Assembly: GCA_041521345.1 (NCBI GenBank)
Contig: JBGOHB010000008.1
Length of the DNA stretch: 64,000 bases
Direction: 5' to 3' (one strand)
From: Virgibacillus_N oceani_A
Lineage (GTDB): Bacteria; Bacillota; Bacilli; Bacillales; Amphibacillaceae
The position numbers and the translations under genes were made by a program. Under the pieces are notes generated by a model, which had not been told where the DNA came from, ran no database searches, and saw nothing but the letters and a program-made list of their open reading frames with translations. How positions within the stretch are numbered: position 1 is the stretch's first letter; each line of letters starts with the position of its first letter. This document shows positions 8,002-17,080 of the stretch, in pieces.

Positions 8002-9069
8002 TTATGTGCTATGCATCATGATATAATTTTCGTTATTAAAAAGACGATTAAATATAGAAATAACATAATCTATATCTGACTCGGTTATTTGATAATGTAC
8101 AATCATTCGTATTTCTCTGGATCCTATTTTCTTTACTTGGATATTTTTATTATTCAAATATTTAACTAATCTATCAGCATCCCACTCCTCACTTGTAAGT
8201 GAAAAAGAAATTATATTTGTTTGTAAGCTATCTAGATTAAGTTCTATACCAGGAATTGATGCTATACCTTTTCCCAATTGCTTCGCACCTTTATTGTCCT
8301 GTTCTAATCGCTCAATCATTTGATCTAATGCATATATTCCAGGAGCTGCAATTATTCCTGCCTGTCTCATTCCCCCGCCTAAACGCTGACGATTTACTCT
8401 AGCCTGCTCTATAAAATCTTTATTACCAGCTAAAATTGAACCCAGAGGGCAACCAAGTCCCTTTGTCAAACAAAATTGCATTGCATCTACATGTTTACAT
8501 AAATCGACAGGTTTTACATCCATGGCTACGGCTGCATTAAAAATTCGAGCGCCATCTAAATAAACAGGTATATTATATTTATTTGCTATTTCTTTAACTT
8601 GGCGCATGTTTTCTACTGTTATATTTACTCCAGAATTTAAGTTATAAGGATTTTCGATACAGATTAGTGCTGTTTTAGGTTTTTGAATATCACCTACCGA
8701 AATTGAATCTTCTATATCTTTCGGATTGTAATAACCATTAATAATATTAATTGGTCTTACTTGTACTTGTGATAATGTAGCAATTCCTGCTCCCTCCAGG
8801 TTATACATATGAGAGTTATATCCCATTATAACCTCTTCTCCTCTTTGAGATAGACTCATCAAAGCAATCTGATTTGCCATTGTTCCGGAAATAACGAGCA
8901 ATGCATCTTCCATTCCTAGTATTTCGGCTGCCTTTTTTTCTAATTTTTTTACTGTTGGATCTTCTCTTAAAATGTCATCACCTAGCTCAGCTTGGGCTAT
9001 TGCCTTTATCATTTCAGGCTTAGGTAATGTTACAGTGTCACTTCTTAAATCTATATTTCTATTTTTCAC
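8002..9069 (-). CDS. ltaE: Threonine aldolase / beta-eliminating lyase family PLP enzyme
   Basis: A 355-aa fold-type I PLP enzyme of the low-specificity L-threonine aldolase group, which splits beta-hydroxy amino acids to glycine and an aldehyde. It opens with the signature IDLRSDTVTLP and GDDILREDPTVKKLE; SGTMANQIAL binds phosphate; ENPYNLNSG and YLDGARIFNAAVA contact the cofactor; CLTKGLGCPLGS holds the Schiff-base lysine. The start is GTG at 9069 because GGAGG stands 8 nt before it. It lies downstream of oppF and upstream of the FAD oxidase on the same strand, with gaps of a few hundred bases. Confidence 0.92.
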   Translation of the reverse strand: MKNRNIDLRSDTVTLPKPEMIKAIAQAELGDDILREDPTVKKLEKKAAEILGMEDALLVISGTMANQIALMSLSQRGEEVIMGYNSHMYNLEGAGIATLSQVQVRPINIINGYYNPKDIEDSISVGDIQKPKTALICIENPYNLNSGVNITVENMRQVKEIANKYNIPVYLDGARIFNAAVAMDVKPVDLCKHVDAMQFCLTKGLGCPLGSILAGNKDFIEQARVNRQRLGGGMRQAGIIAAPGIYALDQMIERLEQDNKGAKQLGKGIASIPGIELNLDSLQTNIISFSLTSEEWDADRLVKYLNNKNIQVKKIGSREIRMIVHYQITESDIDYVISIFNRLFNNENYIMMHST

Positions 9070-9492
9070 ATCTCAATCCTCCAATATTAAAATATATAAT
9101 GTAAGAGATGTGCCTTTTCGGGCAACCAAATAGCAAATTGTTGTGATTAACAATAGAAAAACAATTTACTATCAGAATAATTTTCTTTACATTTTCCATC
9201 ATTTAAATTTCATAATGATCACAATTTAACTTTTGCAAGTAAACTTCTTGAGCACTATAAACATCTTGACCTAGACCAATCTTTTCTCCAGACTTTGCAA
9301 ACCAATTTTGTAAATATATAAATTGCAACAGAAGAAGAATATCCCATATGACTAGTTATAATCATTAAATACTACGCCAACAGCCATTGTAGTATAAATC
9401 ATAGCTGCCTTTAATACAGAGGTATATATCCACTGCAAGGCAATTAAAAAATTAAAGATTAAAATTATATCGAAAAAACTAGAGTTAAATAT
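9070..9492. other. Intergenic region with possible coding debris
   Basis: 423 bp between oppF and the aldolase gene. The ltaE ribosome binding site is at the left end. On the minus strand around 9340-9450 a short open block reads like a hydrophobic protein segment (AAMIYTTMAVGVVFNDYN) but is closed by stops and has no start. No clear terminator for oppF was seen. Confidence 0.35.
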
Positions 9493-10497
9493 TTATTTTA
9501 GTGGATAATGGCATGCCACCAAATGATCATCCTTTATTTCTCTCAGGAACGGCTTTTCATTTTTACATTTTTCTGTTCCAAATGGACATCTGGAATAAAA
9601 CCTGCAACCCTTAGGTAATCTGCTTTGATCTGGGATGTCATTTTCAATTAATACGTCATCCTCTTTTTTTCTAAGATTAGGATCTGGTACGGGCACTGCT
9701 GCAATTAAACCTTGAGTATAAGGGTGTTTTGTTTCATTAAATAACTTTTCAGTGGTAGTTGTTTCTACAATTTCTCCCCTGTACATCACCGCTATTCTAT
9801 CACTTACATATTTAACACTAGGAATCCCATGACCTATAAAAACAAAGGTCAAATTAAACTTTTCTTGCAATTCAACTAATAAATTTAAAATTTGGGCTTG
9901 TATAGAAACATCTAAAGCAGAAACTGGCTCATCACAAATAACCAGTTTAGGCTTAAGTGCTATGGCGCGTGCAATTCCTATTCTTTGTCTTTGCCCCCCA
10001 CTAAATTCATGCGGGTATCTCATGGAAATAGAGCGATCAAGCCCCACGGTCTCAATTAATTCATACACCGTTTCAGTTAGTTCTTTGCCCTTTACCCTAT
10101 TGTGGGTACGTAAAGGTTCAGCAATGATGTCAAAGACTCTCATCCTAGGATTTAAAGAAGAAAAAGGATCCTGGAATATCATTTGAATATCAAGTCTTAC
10201 CTTTTGCATTTCCTTTTTGTTTAGGGCAGCTAAATTTTTACCTGCAAACATAATTTTTCCATCGGTAAGTTCAATTAATTGAAGAATTGAATTAGCAATT
10301 GTTGACTTTCCACTTCCAGACTCACCCACAATACCAAGTGTTTCTCCTTTTTTAACATGGAGATCTACTGTATCTACAGCTTTTAAGCTCTGAATGGTTT
10401 TTCCCATGAAACTAGTTTCAAGTGGAAAATGAACTTTCAAGTTTTTAATCTCCAATAAATAATCTGTAGAAACATCGTTTTTTTTTGTAATTTCCAT
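9493..10497 (-). CDS. oppF: Peptide/nickel-type ABC transporter ATP-binding protein (OppF-like)
   Basis: ATPase subunit of the importer. Walker A GESGSGKST, Q-loop FQDPFSSLNP, signature FSGGQRQRIG, Walker B LVICDEP, and the C-terminal oligopeptide-transporter extension with four cysteines (GCRFYSRCPFGTEKC, then C), which in this family can bind an iron-sulfur cluster. The H-loop reads FIGHGIPSV rather than the usual SHDL pattern; the histidine is kept. An earlier in-frame TTG at 10515 exists, but the ATG at 10497 follows AAAGG and starts one base after the oppD stop, so I use it (334 aa). Last gene of the opp operon. Confidence 0.92.
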   Translation of the reverse strand: MEITKKNDVSTDYLLEIKNLKVHFPLETSFMGKTIQSLKAVDTVDLHVKKGETLGIVGESGSGKSTIANSILQLIELTDGKIMFAGKNLAALNKKEMQKVRLDIQMIFQDPFSSLNPRMRVFDIIAEPLRTHNRVKGKELTETVYELIETVGLDRSISMRYPHEFSGGQRQRIGIARAIALKPKLVICDEPVSALDVSIQAQILNLLVELQEKFNLTFVFIGHGIPSVKYVSDRIAVMYRGEIVETTTTEKLFNETKHPYTQGLIAAVPVPDPNLRKKEDDVLIENDIPDQSRLPKGCRFYSRCPFGTEKCKNEKPFLREIKDDHLVACHYPLK

Positions 10498-10498
10498 A

Positions 10499-11497
10499 TT
10501 AAACCTTTTCTCCAATCTTATTTTCTACATTATTATCTTGATAAAGCCAACAACTTACTTTTGAATCCCCTTTTTGTTTTAGTAAAGGAGGTTTGGATTT
10601 ACATATCTCCATTGCGAATGGACACCTGGGATGAAATTTACATCCTGTTGGCATTTTATCAGATGGCGGAACATTTCCTTTTATGGATTCTAACTTATAA
10701 TCAGATTGATGGATCTTTGGAGTACTGTTTAATAAACCTTGTGTATAAGGATGTTTAGGGTTTTCGAATAAACTAATAACATTATTTTCTTCTACAACTT
10801 CACCAGCATACATGACAACTACACGGTCACACATTTCAGCAACAACACCTAGGTCATGGGTGATAAGAATAATAGAAGTTTGGATTTTTTTTCTCAAGTG
10901 TTTCATTAACTTTAATATTTGAGCTTGAATAGTGACATCTAAAGCTGTTGTTGGTTCATCTGCAATTAGCAATTCTGGATTACAAGATAAAGCCATTGCT
11001 ATCATAACTCTTTGACGCATTCCACCACTTAATAAATGAGGAAAAGAATTATACTGTCTTTCTGGGTTAGGCATATCAACTTTTCGAAGCATCTCAATAC
11101 TAATTTCTTTAGCTTCCTTCTTATTTACCTTTTGATGTTTACGGATAGTTTCAGAGATTTGGTTACCAATAGTAAATACCGGATTCAAAGAAGTCAAAGG
11201 TTCTTGAAAAATCATAGATATTTTATTGCCTCTTATTTCTCTAATTTCTTTTTCGGGTATTTCAAGAAGATCTACCCCATTAAATAACGCCTTCCCAGCC
11301 ACAGTTTTTCCTGGTTTATTTATTAAACGCAGCGCTGATAATGTTGTAACACTTTTCCCACAGCCAGATTCACCAACCACCCCTAATATTTCTCCTTTTT
11401 TTACATGGATAGAGACATCATTAACTGCTTTTATCGTACTATCTTCGGTGAAAAAATGGGTGCTTAAATTCTTTATATCGAGAAGTTTATCCGTCAT
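10499..11497 (-). CDS. oppD: Peptide/nickel-type ABC transporter ATP-binding protein (OppD-like)
   Basis: Second ATPase subunit, 332 aa. Walker A GESGCGKSV, Q-loop FQEPLTSLNP, signature LLSGGMRQRV, Walker B LLIADEPTTALD, H-loop ITHDLGVVAE, then the oligopeptide-type C-terminal tail GCKFHPRCPFAMEIC. It pairs with OppF to energise the OppB-OppC channel on the cytoplasmic side. The ATG at 11497 follows GGAGG. It begins about 40 bp after oppC and ends one base before oppF, fitting one transcript. Confidence 0.95.
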   Translation of the reverse strand: MTDKLLDIKNLSTHFFTEDSTIKAVNDVSIHVKKGEILGVVGESGCGKSVTTLSALRLINKPGKTVAGKALFNGVDLLEIPEKEIREIRGNKISMIFQEPLTSLNPVFTIGNQISETIRKHQKVNKKEAKEISIEMLRKVDMPNPERQYNSFPHLLSGGMRQRVMIAMALSCNPELLIADEPTTALDVTIQAQILKLMKHLRKKIQTSIILITHDLGVVAEMCDRVVVMYAGEVVEENNVISLFENPKHPYTQGLLNSTPKIHQSDYKLESIKGNVPPSDKMPTGCKFHPRCPFAMEICKSKPPLLKQKGDSKVSCWLYQDNNVENKIGEKV

Positions 11498-11538
11498 GTT
11501 TTTTCCTCCCTCATTTATCTTAAAGCTAGACTAATATA

Positions 11539-12453
11539 TTAGGATTTTGGGTCTAAAACATCGCGGAGCCAATCTCCTAAGAACATAATTCCAAGAACTG
11601 TTATCGTAATTGCCAAACCCGGAAATGTAGATAACCACCAATGGGTAGTCATATAATCTCTTCCATCAGTCAACATCGAACCCCAAGATATATCAGGTGG
11701 CTGAATGCCCAGTCCAAGAAAGCTTAAGGATGACTCTAATATTATTGTAGTGGCAACACTTAATGCCGATATAACTATGAAAGAAGGGATCGCATTTGGT
11801 AAAATATGTTTTATAATAATTATACTATCCTTCGTACCTATTGATTTAGACGCTTTTACAAAGTCTCGCTCTTTAATACTCAATACTTCTCCCCGAGCCA
11901 TTCTTGCATACATAACCCAATTAGTTATTCCTATTACAACAATAAGACCGCCAACACTTGGATTAAACACTGCCAATAGAACTAAAACAAATAAAATACT
12001 AGGGATTGACAAAAAAGAGTCGACTATACGCATTAAAATATTATCAATTAAGCCTCCATAATAACCCGATATCAACCCTATAATCATTCCGATAATACCA
12101 GCCAGTACTACTGAAAAAACTCCAACTATTAATGATATACGCGATCCTACCAAAACCCGGCTTAGAACATCCCTGCCTAAGTTATCTGTTCCTAATATAT
12201 GTTGGAAGGATCCGCCGTCTTGCCATACAGGAGGTATAAGTGCATTTACTGCATTGATTTCAGTTGGGTCATAAGGAGTAAGCATATTTGCAAATATGGC
12301 GATGAAAATCACACTTAAAGTAATTATTACTCCTGTTAAACCTGTTGTACTTTTTAATAATCGTTTCATTAGGCTAAGTAATTTTCCCTTTTTAACAAAT
12401 GTTTCTTTTGATTTTACGTTTTCTGTCGTGTTTACTTCCAAAGGCACTCTCAT
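11539..12453 (-). CDS. oppC: Peptide/nickel-type ABC transporter permease (OppC-like)
   Basis: Membrane subunit of 304 aa with an N-terminal cytoplasmic lead, a first helix near residues 37-55 and five more in the BPD_transp_1 core. The coupling-loop EAA region is seen at AMARGEVLSIKERDFVKASK followed by GLGIQPPDISWGSML. OppC-type proteins carry the N-terminal extension seen here. The start is uncertain: ATG at 12453 abuts the ribosome binding site, while GTG at 12447 has GGGGAG at ideal spacing. A run of nine G residues sits between the oppB stop and this start. Confidence 0.92.
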   Translation of the reverse strand: MRVPLEVNTTENVKSKETFVKKGKLLSLMKRLLKSTTGLTGVIITLSVIFIAIFANMLTPYDPTEINAVNALIPPVWQDGGSFQHILGTDNLGRDVLSRVLVGSRISLIVGVFSVVLAGIIGMIIGLISGYYGGLIDNILMRIVDSFLSIPSILFVLVLLAVFNPSVGGLIVVIGITNWVMYARMARGEVLSIKERDFVKASKSIGTKDSIIIIKHILPNAIPSFIVISALSVATTIILESSLSFLGLGIQPPDISWGSMLTDGRDYMTTHWWLSTFPGLAITITVLGIMFLGDWLRDVLDPKS

Positions 12454-12463
12454 CTCCCCCCCC

Positions 12464-13381
12464 CTATTTAAAAGCGATTTTTGGATCTACTAAAACATAA
12501 ATCAAGTCAGTGATTAAGTTCACTAAAATAACTAGTATGGCTATTACAAATACGGAGGCTTGAACAATTGCCATGTCTTTCCCATTTATTGCCTGTACCA
12601 ATAATTGACCTACACCTGGCCAGGCAAAAATACTCTCCGTTATTAATGCGCCACTTACCAACGAAGATAACTGTAATGCCATAATGGTAATAACAGGTAT
12701 TAAAGTATTTCTAAATGCATGTTTATAAACTAAAGAAATATCACTTAACCCCTTACTTTTTGCTGTGCGAATATAGTCTTGATTTAAAACTTCCAGCATG
12801 CTAGATCTGATTAATCTTGTCATTTCTGCAGCTACTCCAGTTCCTAAAGTAATTGCAGGTAATATTAAATGCATAAACGTTCCTTTCCCAGATATAGGAA
12901 ATATTTGCAAGTTTACTGCAAATATCAAAATCAAAATAATTCCTAACCAAAAATTTGGCATTGCTTTTCCTAAAACTGATCCTCCTGTAATAAACAAATC
13001 TAATGTGCTATTTTGTTTCCTAGCAGAAAAGATTCCTAGAGGGACAGCTATGATAGTAGCAAATATCATAGAAACACCAGCTAATTGAAAGGTAGCAGGC
13101 AATCTTTCCAATACAATAGGCAAAGCCTCTTGATTATAACGAAAAGAGGTTCCAAAATCCCCTTGAAGTAATCCGCTTACAAAATTGAAATACTGAACAT
13201 AAAATGGTTGGTTTAGTCCTAAAGCTTCTCTCATGGCTTCACGGTCCTCTTCAGTGGCTCCTTCTGAAAGCATTAATGAGACAGGATCACCAGCCATATA
13301 CACTAAAACAAAGACAACAAATGTAATAATAAATAAAACAGGGATCATTTGAATTAATCTTTTAAGTAAATACTTTCTCAA
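12464..13381 (-). CDS. oppB: Peptide/nickel-type ABC transporter permease (OppB-like)
   Basis: Membrane subunit of about 305 aa, six predicted helices. The N-terminus RKYLLKRLIQMIPVLFIITF is the standard first helix of DppB/OppB. The EAA loop is RTAKSKGLSDISLVYKHAFR and the C-terminus has ITESIFAWPGVGQLL. The open frame extends to 13426, but TTG at 13381 has GGAGG seven bases upstream and gives the family-typical N-terminus, so I use it. It precedes oppC by ten bases. The unit forms the channel with OppC. Confidence 0.93.
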   Translation of the reverse strand: MRKYLLKRLIQMIPVLFIITFVVFVLVYMAGDPVSLMLSEGATEEDREAMREALGLNQPFYVQYFNFVSGLLQGDFGTSFRYNQEALPIVLERLPATFQLAGVSMIFATIIAVPLGIFSARKQNSTLDLFITGGSVLGKAMPNFWLGIILILIFAVNLQIFPISGKGTFMHLILPAITLGTGVAAEMTRLIRSSMLEVLNQDYIRTAKSKGLSDISLVYKHAFRNTLIPVITIMALQLSSLVSGALITESIFAWPGVGQLLVQAINGKDMAIVQASVFVIAILVILVNLITDLIYVLVDPKIAFK

Positions 13382-13852
13382 AATATTCCCTCCTATTCTA
13401 AGTAGAGTGTTTTGAACGATTTTCAATTTATTAATATAAATGATATAAGTGCCCAGAAATATGAAAAAATGAATGGGGAAAATATCATAATATAATAGTT
13501 ATTGCTTTTTCAGTTATTAGGTGATGCTATGTATTTTTATTATTTTCAATTTTTTCTTGTTTTTTAGGTTGATTACTTACAAACCACTTTTATTTACAAA
13601 GCGTTTAATTAAAACTGTTCTATCCATATCTGCAATACCCAGTAAGGAGGTAAATAACTGAATCGTAAGAAAAAGTTAAAATAAAGGATCCGCCAATAAA
13701 AGAAAGGTCTTTATTTAGCCCAATATCTTTGGCCAGCAAGGGTGTTCACATTACCAACAACACAAAACCTATAGTTTACGATAGTTATAATGTCATATGA
13801 ATCTGTTTATAAGTAAACTTTATTAGGTATTCTACAAAAAAGGAATTTGGCT

Positions 13853-13889
13853 TTTAGAGACTCTCTAAAAAATCCAGAGAGTCTCTAAA
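13853..13889 (-). terminator. Perfect inverted repeat after oppA
   Basis: A 14-bp perfect stem (TTTAGAGACTCTCT with AGAGAGTCTCTAAA) and a 9-nt loop, 50 bp after the oppA stop. It lacks a strong U tract on the minus strand, so it may act as an mRNA-stabilising or attenuating hairpin between the abundant binding-protein message and the permease genes. The remaining 13382-13938 interval shows no gene. Confidence 0.55.
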
Positions 13890-13938
13890 GTTAGGTGAAT
13901 TCATCTATAAGATTTATTTTTAAGACATGATGTTTAAA

Positions 13939-15489
13939 TTACTTTTTTGTAATATCGTCAAATCTAAAATACTCATAAATTTCTGGTTCAAATTCAACAT
14001 TGGAATCCACACCATAAAATGCTGGTAATTGATACAAGAATATGTGTGGCCTTTCTTCCGCTGCTATTTGTTGAATTCGTTGATATTGTTCGATACGTTC
14101 TTCCTCATCACTATTACCTATAGCACTATAATAAAGGTCTTCAGCTTCTTCATTATAAAAATCAGTTTGCCCTGTAGCACGATCTTCTGTGTAGTGAGTT
14201 AGTGAGTAAGATGCATCTAGTAATCCATCAGCTAAACCAATCATAAGTAATTCTTCATTTGTACCATTGTTATATACTTCTGAAAACGCACTTGATTCAA
14301 GTAGTTCTAAATTCACATTTATCCCTACTTCTCCCAGCATGGCGGCTATCATCTCAGCCACTTCTCCATCTAGTGGATAGTTTCCATTCGGAGCAGTCAT
14401 AGTTATTTCAATACCATCAGAATAACCTGCTTCCTCTAATAACTCTTTTGCTTTTTCTACATCATAAAGATAATCGTCATATAAATCTGGATCTGATCCA
14501 AATACATTTTCAGGAACCCTACTACGCACGGGTACAGCTTTACCGTCAAATAGATTATCAACTATCGCTTTATTATCTATAGCTAATTCAATAGCCTCTC
14601 TTACTTTTGGATCTGATGTAACGATACCTTCAGTTAGACGTACTATTAAAAGCATTACACGGGTGGTAGCTCCTTCTATTACCTCTTTATCAGTTTCGGC
14701 ATTAACCCTTTCCCATTCATTTGGTGGTACATCTGTAATAATATCAATATCACCACTAATTAACTCACCAACGCGCGTAGAATTTTCTGGTATAGATCTT
14801 AAAATCACTTCGTCCCACTCTGGGTCTCCATCATAATAATCTTCATAAGGTTCAAGCGTAACTTGTGCATCCTTCTGCCACTCAACAAATTTATAAGGAC
14901 CAGCTCCAATAGGATTATTTTGGTATTCATCCATCCCTAATTCATCTATATAGTTTTTCGGGAGGATTTCTGATCCGCTTTTGGCCAGTAAAGTCAATAA
15001 TGTGGTCATGGGACCGTCAGTTTTAATTTCTAGTTCATATTCATCTAAAACATTTACTTCTTCAAGTTGATTAAAATAGAGAAATTGTTTTAATGATGAA
15101 TCCTCCATCACTCGTTCTAATGAGAACTGTACATCCTCGGCTGTTAAAGGATCACCATTATGGAATTTTACCCCTTCTTTTAAAGTAAACACCCACGTTT
15201 CATCGTCTTTTTGCTCGTATTCTTCAACGATACCATTTTTTAAATCCACATTTTCATCCCAATAAAACATATAGGCGTGCATATTCTTAAACAGTCTATC
15301 TGCAGTAGTACTTGATACAGCTTGTGGATCCATAGTTTCTACATCCGAAGATTGACCGATTATCAGTCTATTGTCATTATCTGCAGCTCCATCATTTGTG
15401 TTACCCTCTGAGGTTTCCGTATTACAACCTACAATAAATAGTAAAGCTATTAATGAAAAAATTGATAATTTATTAAAATACACTTTCAT
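13939..15489 (-). CDS. oppA: Peptide/nickel-type ABC transporter substrate-binding lipoprotein (family 5)
   Basis: Extracellular receptor of 516 aa. Residues 1-22 are a lipoprotein signal with lipobox IVGC. The mature protein has the SBP_bac_5 core: IGQSSDVETMDPQAVSST, then WVFTLKEGVKFHNGDPLTAEDV, and NPIGAGPYKFVEWQK. The length is typical for dipeptide/oligopeptide receptors and close to the glutathione and agrocinopine groups. It is the first gene of the opp operon, separated from oppB by 560 bp with a hairpin in between. A candidate cre site lies about 400 bp upstream. Ligand not predictable. Confidence 0.94.
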   Translation of the reverse strand: MKVYFNKLSIFSLIALLFIVGCNTETSEGNTNDGAADNDNRLIIGQSSDVETMDPQAVSSTTADRLFKNMHAYMFYWDENVDLKNGIVEEYEQKDDETWVFTLKEGVKFHNGDPLTAEDVQFSLERVMEDSSLKQFLYFNQLEEVNVLDEYELEIKTDGPMTTLLTLLAKSGSEILPKNYIDELGMDEYQNNPIGAGPYKFVEWQKDAQVTLEPYEDYYDGDPEWDEVILRSIPENSTRVGELISGDIDIITDVPPNEWERVNAETDKEVIEGATTRVMLLIVRLTEGIVTSDPKVREAIELAIDNKAIVDNLFDGKAVPVRSRVPENVFGSDPDLYDDYLYDVEKAKELLEEAGYSDGIEITMTAPNGNYPLDGEVAEMIAAMLGEVGINVNLELLESSAFSEVYNNGTNEELLMIGLADGLLDASYSLTHYTEDRATGQTDFYNEEAEDLYYSAIGNSDEEERIEQYQRIQQIAAEERPHIFLYQLPAFYGVDSNVEFEPEIYEYFRFDDITKK

Positions 15490-16160
15490 TTAGCGTTCCC
15501 TCCATTCGTGGCTAAATATATTCAGGTTAATTATCTTTTTTCCTCAATACGTTTTGATTTGTTGCAAAAAGTAACTTAGGTCATAGTTACCTTAATAAAG
15601 ACTCGTATTTTCATTTCATATGTGTGGTTGTATTCTTTTTTAAAGGGTATACGGTCTAGTCTTCATTTTTGGCAATTTTGCGTGGCATAAAAATATGCTA
15701 ATTTACTATATATCGTCCATGCTGCATATAATGACCACCCCCTCCAAGGATATGTGATTGAGTATAAAAAATTGAAACGGTGAATGTTTTGCTTATTCAT
15801 CCTACTGTAAAATGAAATGATCAATAATTTAAAAAATTCCACTTTCTCGTGTTTCAATTTTTTGTTGGATATTATATTAGTTGATTACATTGATAACGTT
15901 TACAATTTCTGTATATAAGTTTCTCGATGTAGTTATGTATTGATTTTCAATTTTTCCGACTTTTTTAACTTTGGTGTCTCCTTTATTAATATTTACTTTT
16001 TAGAGTAAGATAGTAGTGTTGAAAGCAAAACTAACTATGTCTGTATATAATATTATATAATATTTTAAAATTTATTATATAGTATAATTATATTCAAGTC
16101 AATCATAATTATTACTATTTTTAATGTTTTTATAATTTATAATAGAGCAATATTATGTTT
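15490..16160. other. Long upstream region of oppA
   Basis: About 670 bp with no supported gene. A 64-codon minus-strand frame (15663-15857) was examined and not accepted. The stretch 16020-16150 is extremely AT-rich. A candidate cre is listed at 15890. Confidence 0.45.
15890..15905. promoter_or_regulatory. Candidate cre (CcpA) site upstream of oppA
   Basis: TTGATAACGTTTACAA matches WTGNAANCGNWNNCWW with one mismatch. It lies about 400 bp before oppA, so it would matter only if the promoter is far upstream. Confidence 0.4.
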
Positions 16161-16167
16161 TTGTTAC

Positions 16168-16580
16168 ACACTCGTTTTAAGATTATGCTGTACGATAATT
16201 GGTGTTATACCGCCAGTACAGACTAATCCCTGCTTGTCAGCTAATCGTATGATATCCCTTTTGCTCATACTTGCACTAATACCTCTAAAACTGATTCCCT
16301 CATCGTATAATTCCAGTATCTTTCGATAATGAATAATAAAAAAACACCTTCATCTAAATAATGTCACACCCGGCGGTGTGCTCATTATTTATACAAAGTG
16401 ATTATTGAATAAAATCTTTGGATTTTGATTGTAAAAACTATGTCACTGGTGGCACATTTCAATGGCGGTAATCAGGGATCTCTACCGCACAACAACGCCA
16501 ACAGCTAAAGCAGAAGGAAGTGTTTCAAAAAGTTGGGGTAGATCTGCCGCCGGAAATCCTGGAAGAGCTAGTAATACGAT
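16168..16580. mobile_element. Decayed IS21-like element fragment
   Basis: On the minus strand 16330-16168 reads as the N-terminus of an IstA-like transposase (YRKILELYDEGISFRGISAS) before the frame breaks down. To the right (16440-16480) is TGTCACTGGTGGCACATTTC, resembling the terminal repeats of IS21-family elements, with a related TGTCACACCC block near 16362. No complete gene is present. Assignment is by eye. Confidence 0.45.
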
Positions 16581-16592
16581 AAGCATGCCCTT

Positions 16593-16635
16593 TTAATCCC
16601 TCAATCCCTTGTATGTCAAGGAATTGAGGGATTAA
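16593..16635 (+). terminator. Long hairpin, terminator-like
   Basis: A 19-bp near-perfect stem (TTAATCCCTCAAT...ATTGAGGGATTAA, one mismatch) with a 5-nt loop, followed by TATTT. It lies between the IS21-like debris and the permease fragment; the transcript it served is not evident. Confidence 0.6.
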
Positions 16636-16764
16636 TATTTACCTAGTGGCTGTCGAACACGGGTAGAAGTTTGTGCTGCAAGACATACATAAAGGTGGCA
16701 TCTCCGCCCCCTAGTAAGGGGAACCCCCTCTTCTTTATATTCCATCTTATTACCGAGAGGTTCT

Positions 16765-17040
16765 TTATAAATAATTAATAGATACAATAATTAACAGTGG
16801 TATGGAAAGTAAGGATATGGCAGAAGTTATAATTATATTTACCACTCCCAAATCATCAGATTTTGTATACCGGCTAAATAATACTGTTGCAAGCAAAAAA
16901 GTTGGCATGCCTGCCTGCAAGATAATTATCTTCCCTATAGTGCTGTCCATCTCAATTAAATGCAAAGCAAAAAAAGCAATAAATGGTAAGAATAAGACTT
17001 TTATTATTGTCGAAGTAGCCATAAATTCCACATTCCGCAC
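16765..17040 (-). pseudogene. C-terminal fragment of an AEC (auxin efflux carrier) family permease
   Basis: The last 90 residues of an AEC-type transporter: four hydrophobic segments with STIIKVLFLPFIAFFAL, IIILQAGMPTFLLATVLFSRY and a final helix ending in IIVSINYL. Full-length members have about 310 residues and ten helices, so more than two thirds is missing. The frame opens with GTG directly at a hairpin that adjoins the IS element on the right, suggesting truncation by insertion or deletion there. Probably non-functional. Confidence 0.75.
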
Positions 17041-17080
17041 CTGAAGGGTAAACTTTCCCCTAATTTTCAGGTGCGTTTTT
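17036..17080 (+). terminator. Hairpin at the left border of the IS element
   Basis: CGCACCTGAA and TTCAGGTGCG form a perfect 10-bp stem around a 20-nt loop, followed by TTTTT on the plus strand. It overlaps the junction between the permease fragment and the IS element, so it could be a terminator or part of the element end. Confidence 0.5.

Noticed and set aside
11036..13088. Several 65-118-codon plus-strand ORFs opposite oppB-oppD
   Set aside because: They are antisense shadows of the opp genes without RBS or domains.
15663..15857. 64-codon minus-strand ORF upstream of oppA
   Set aside because: It contains a strong Shine-Dalgarno-like tract in its middle, has no RBS at its own start, and composition is not protein-like.
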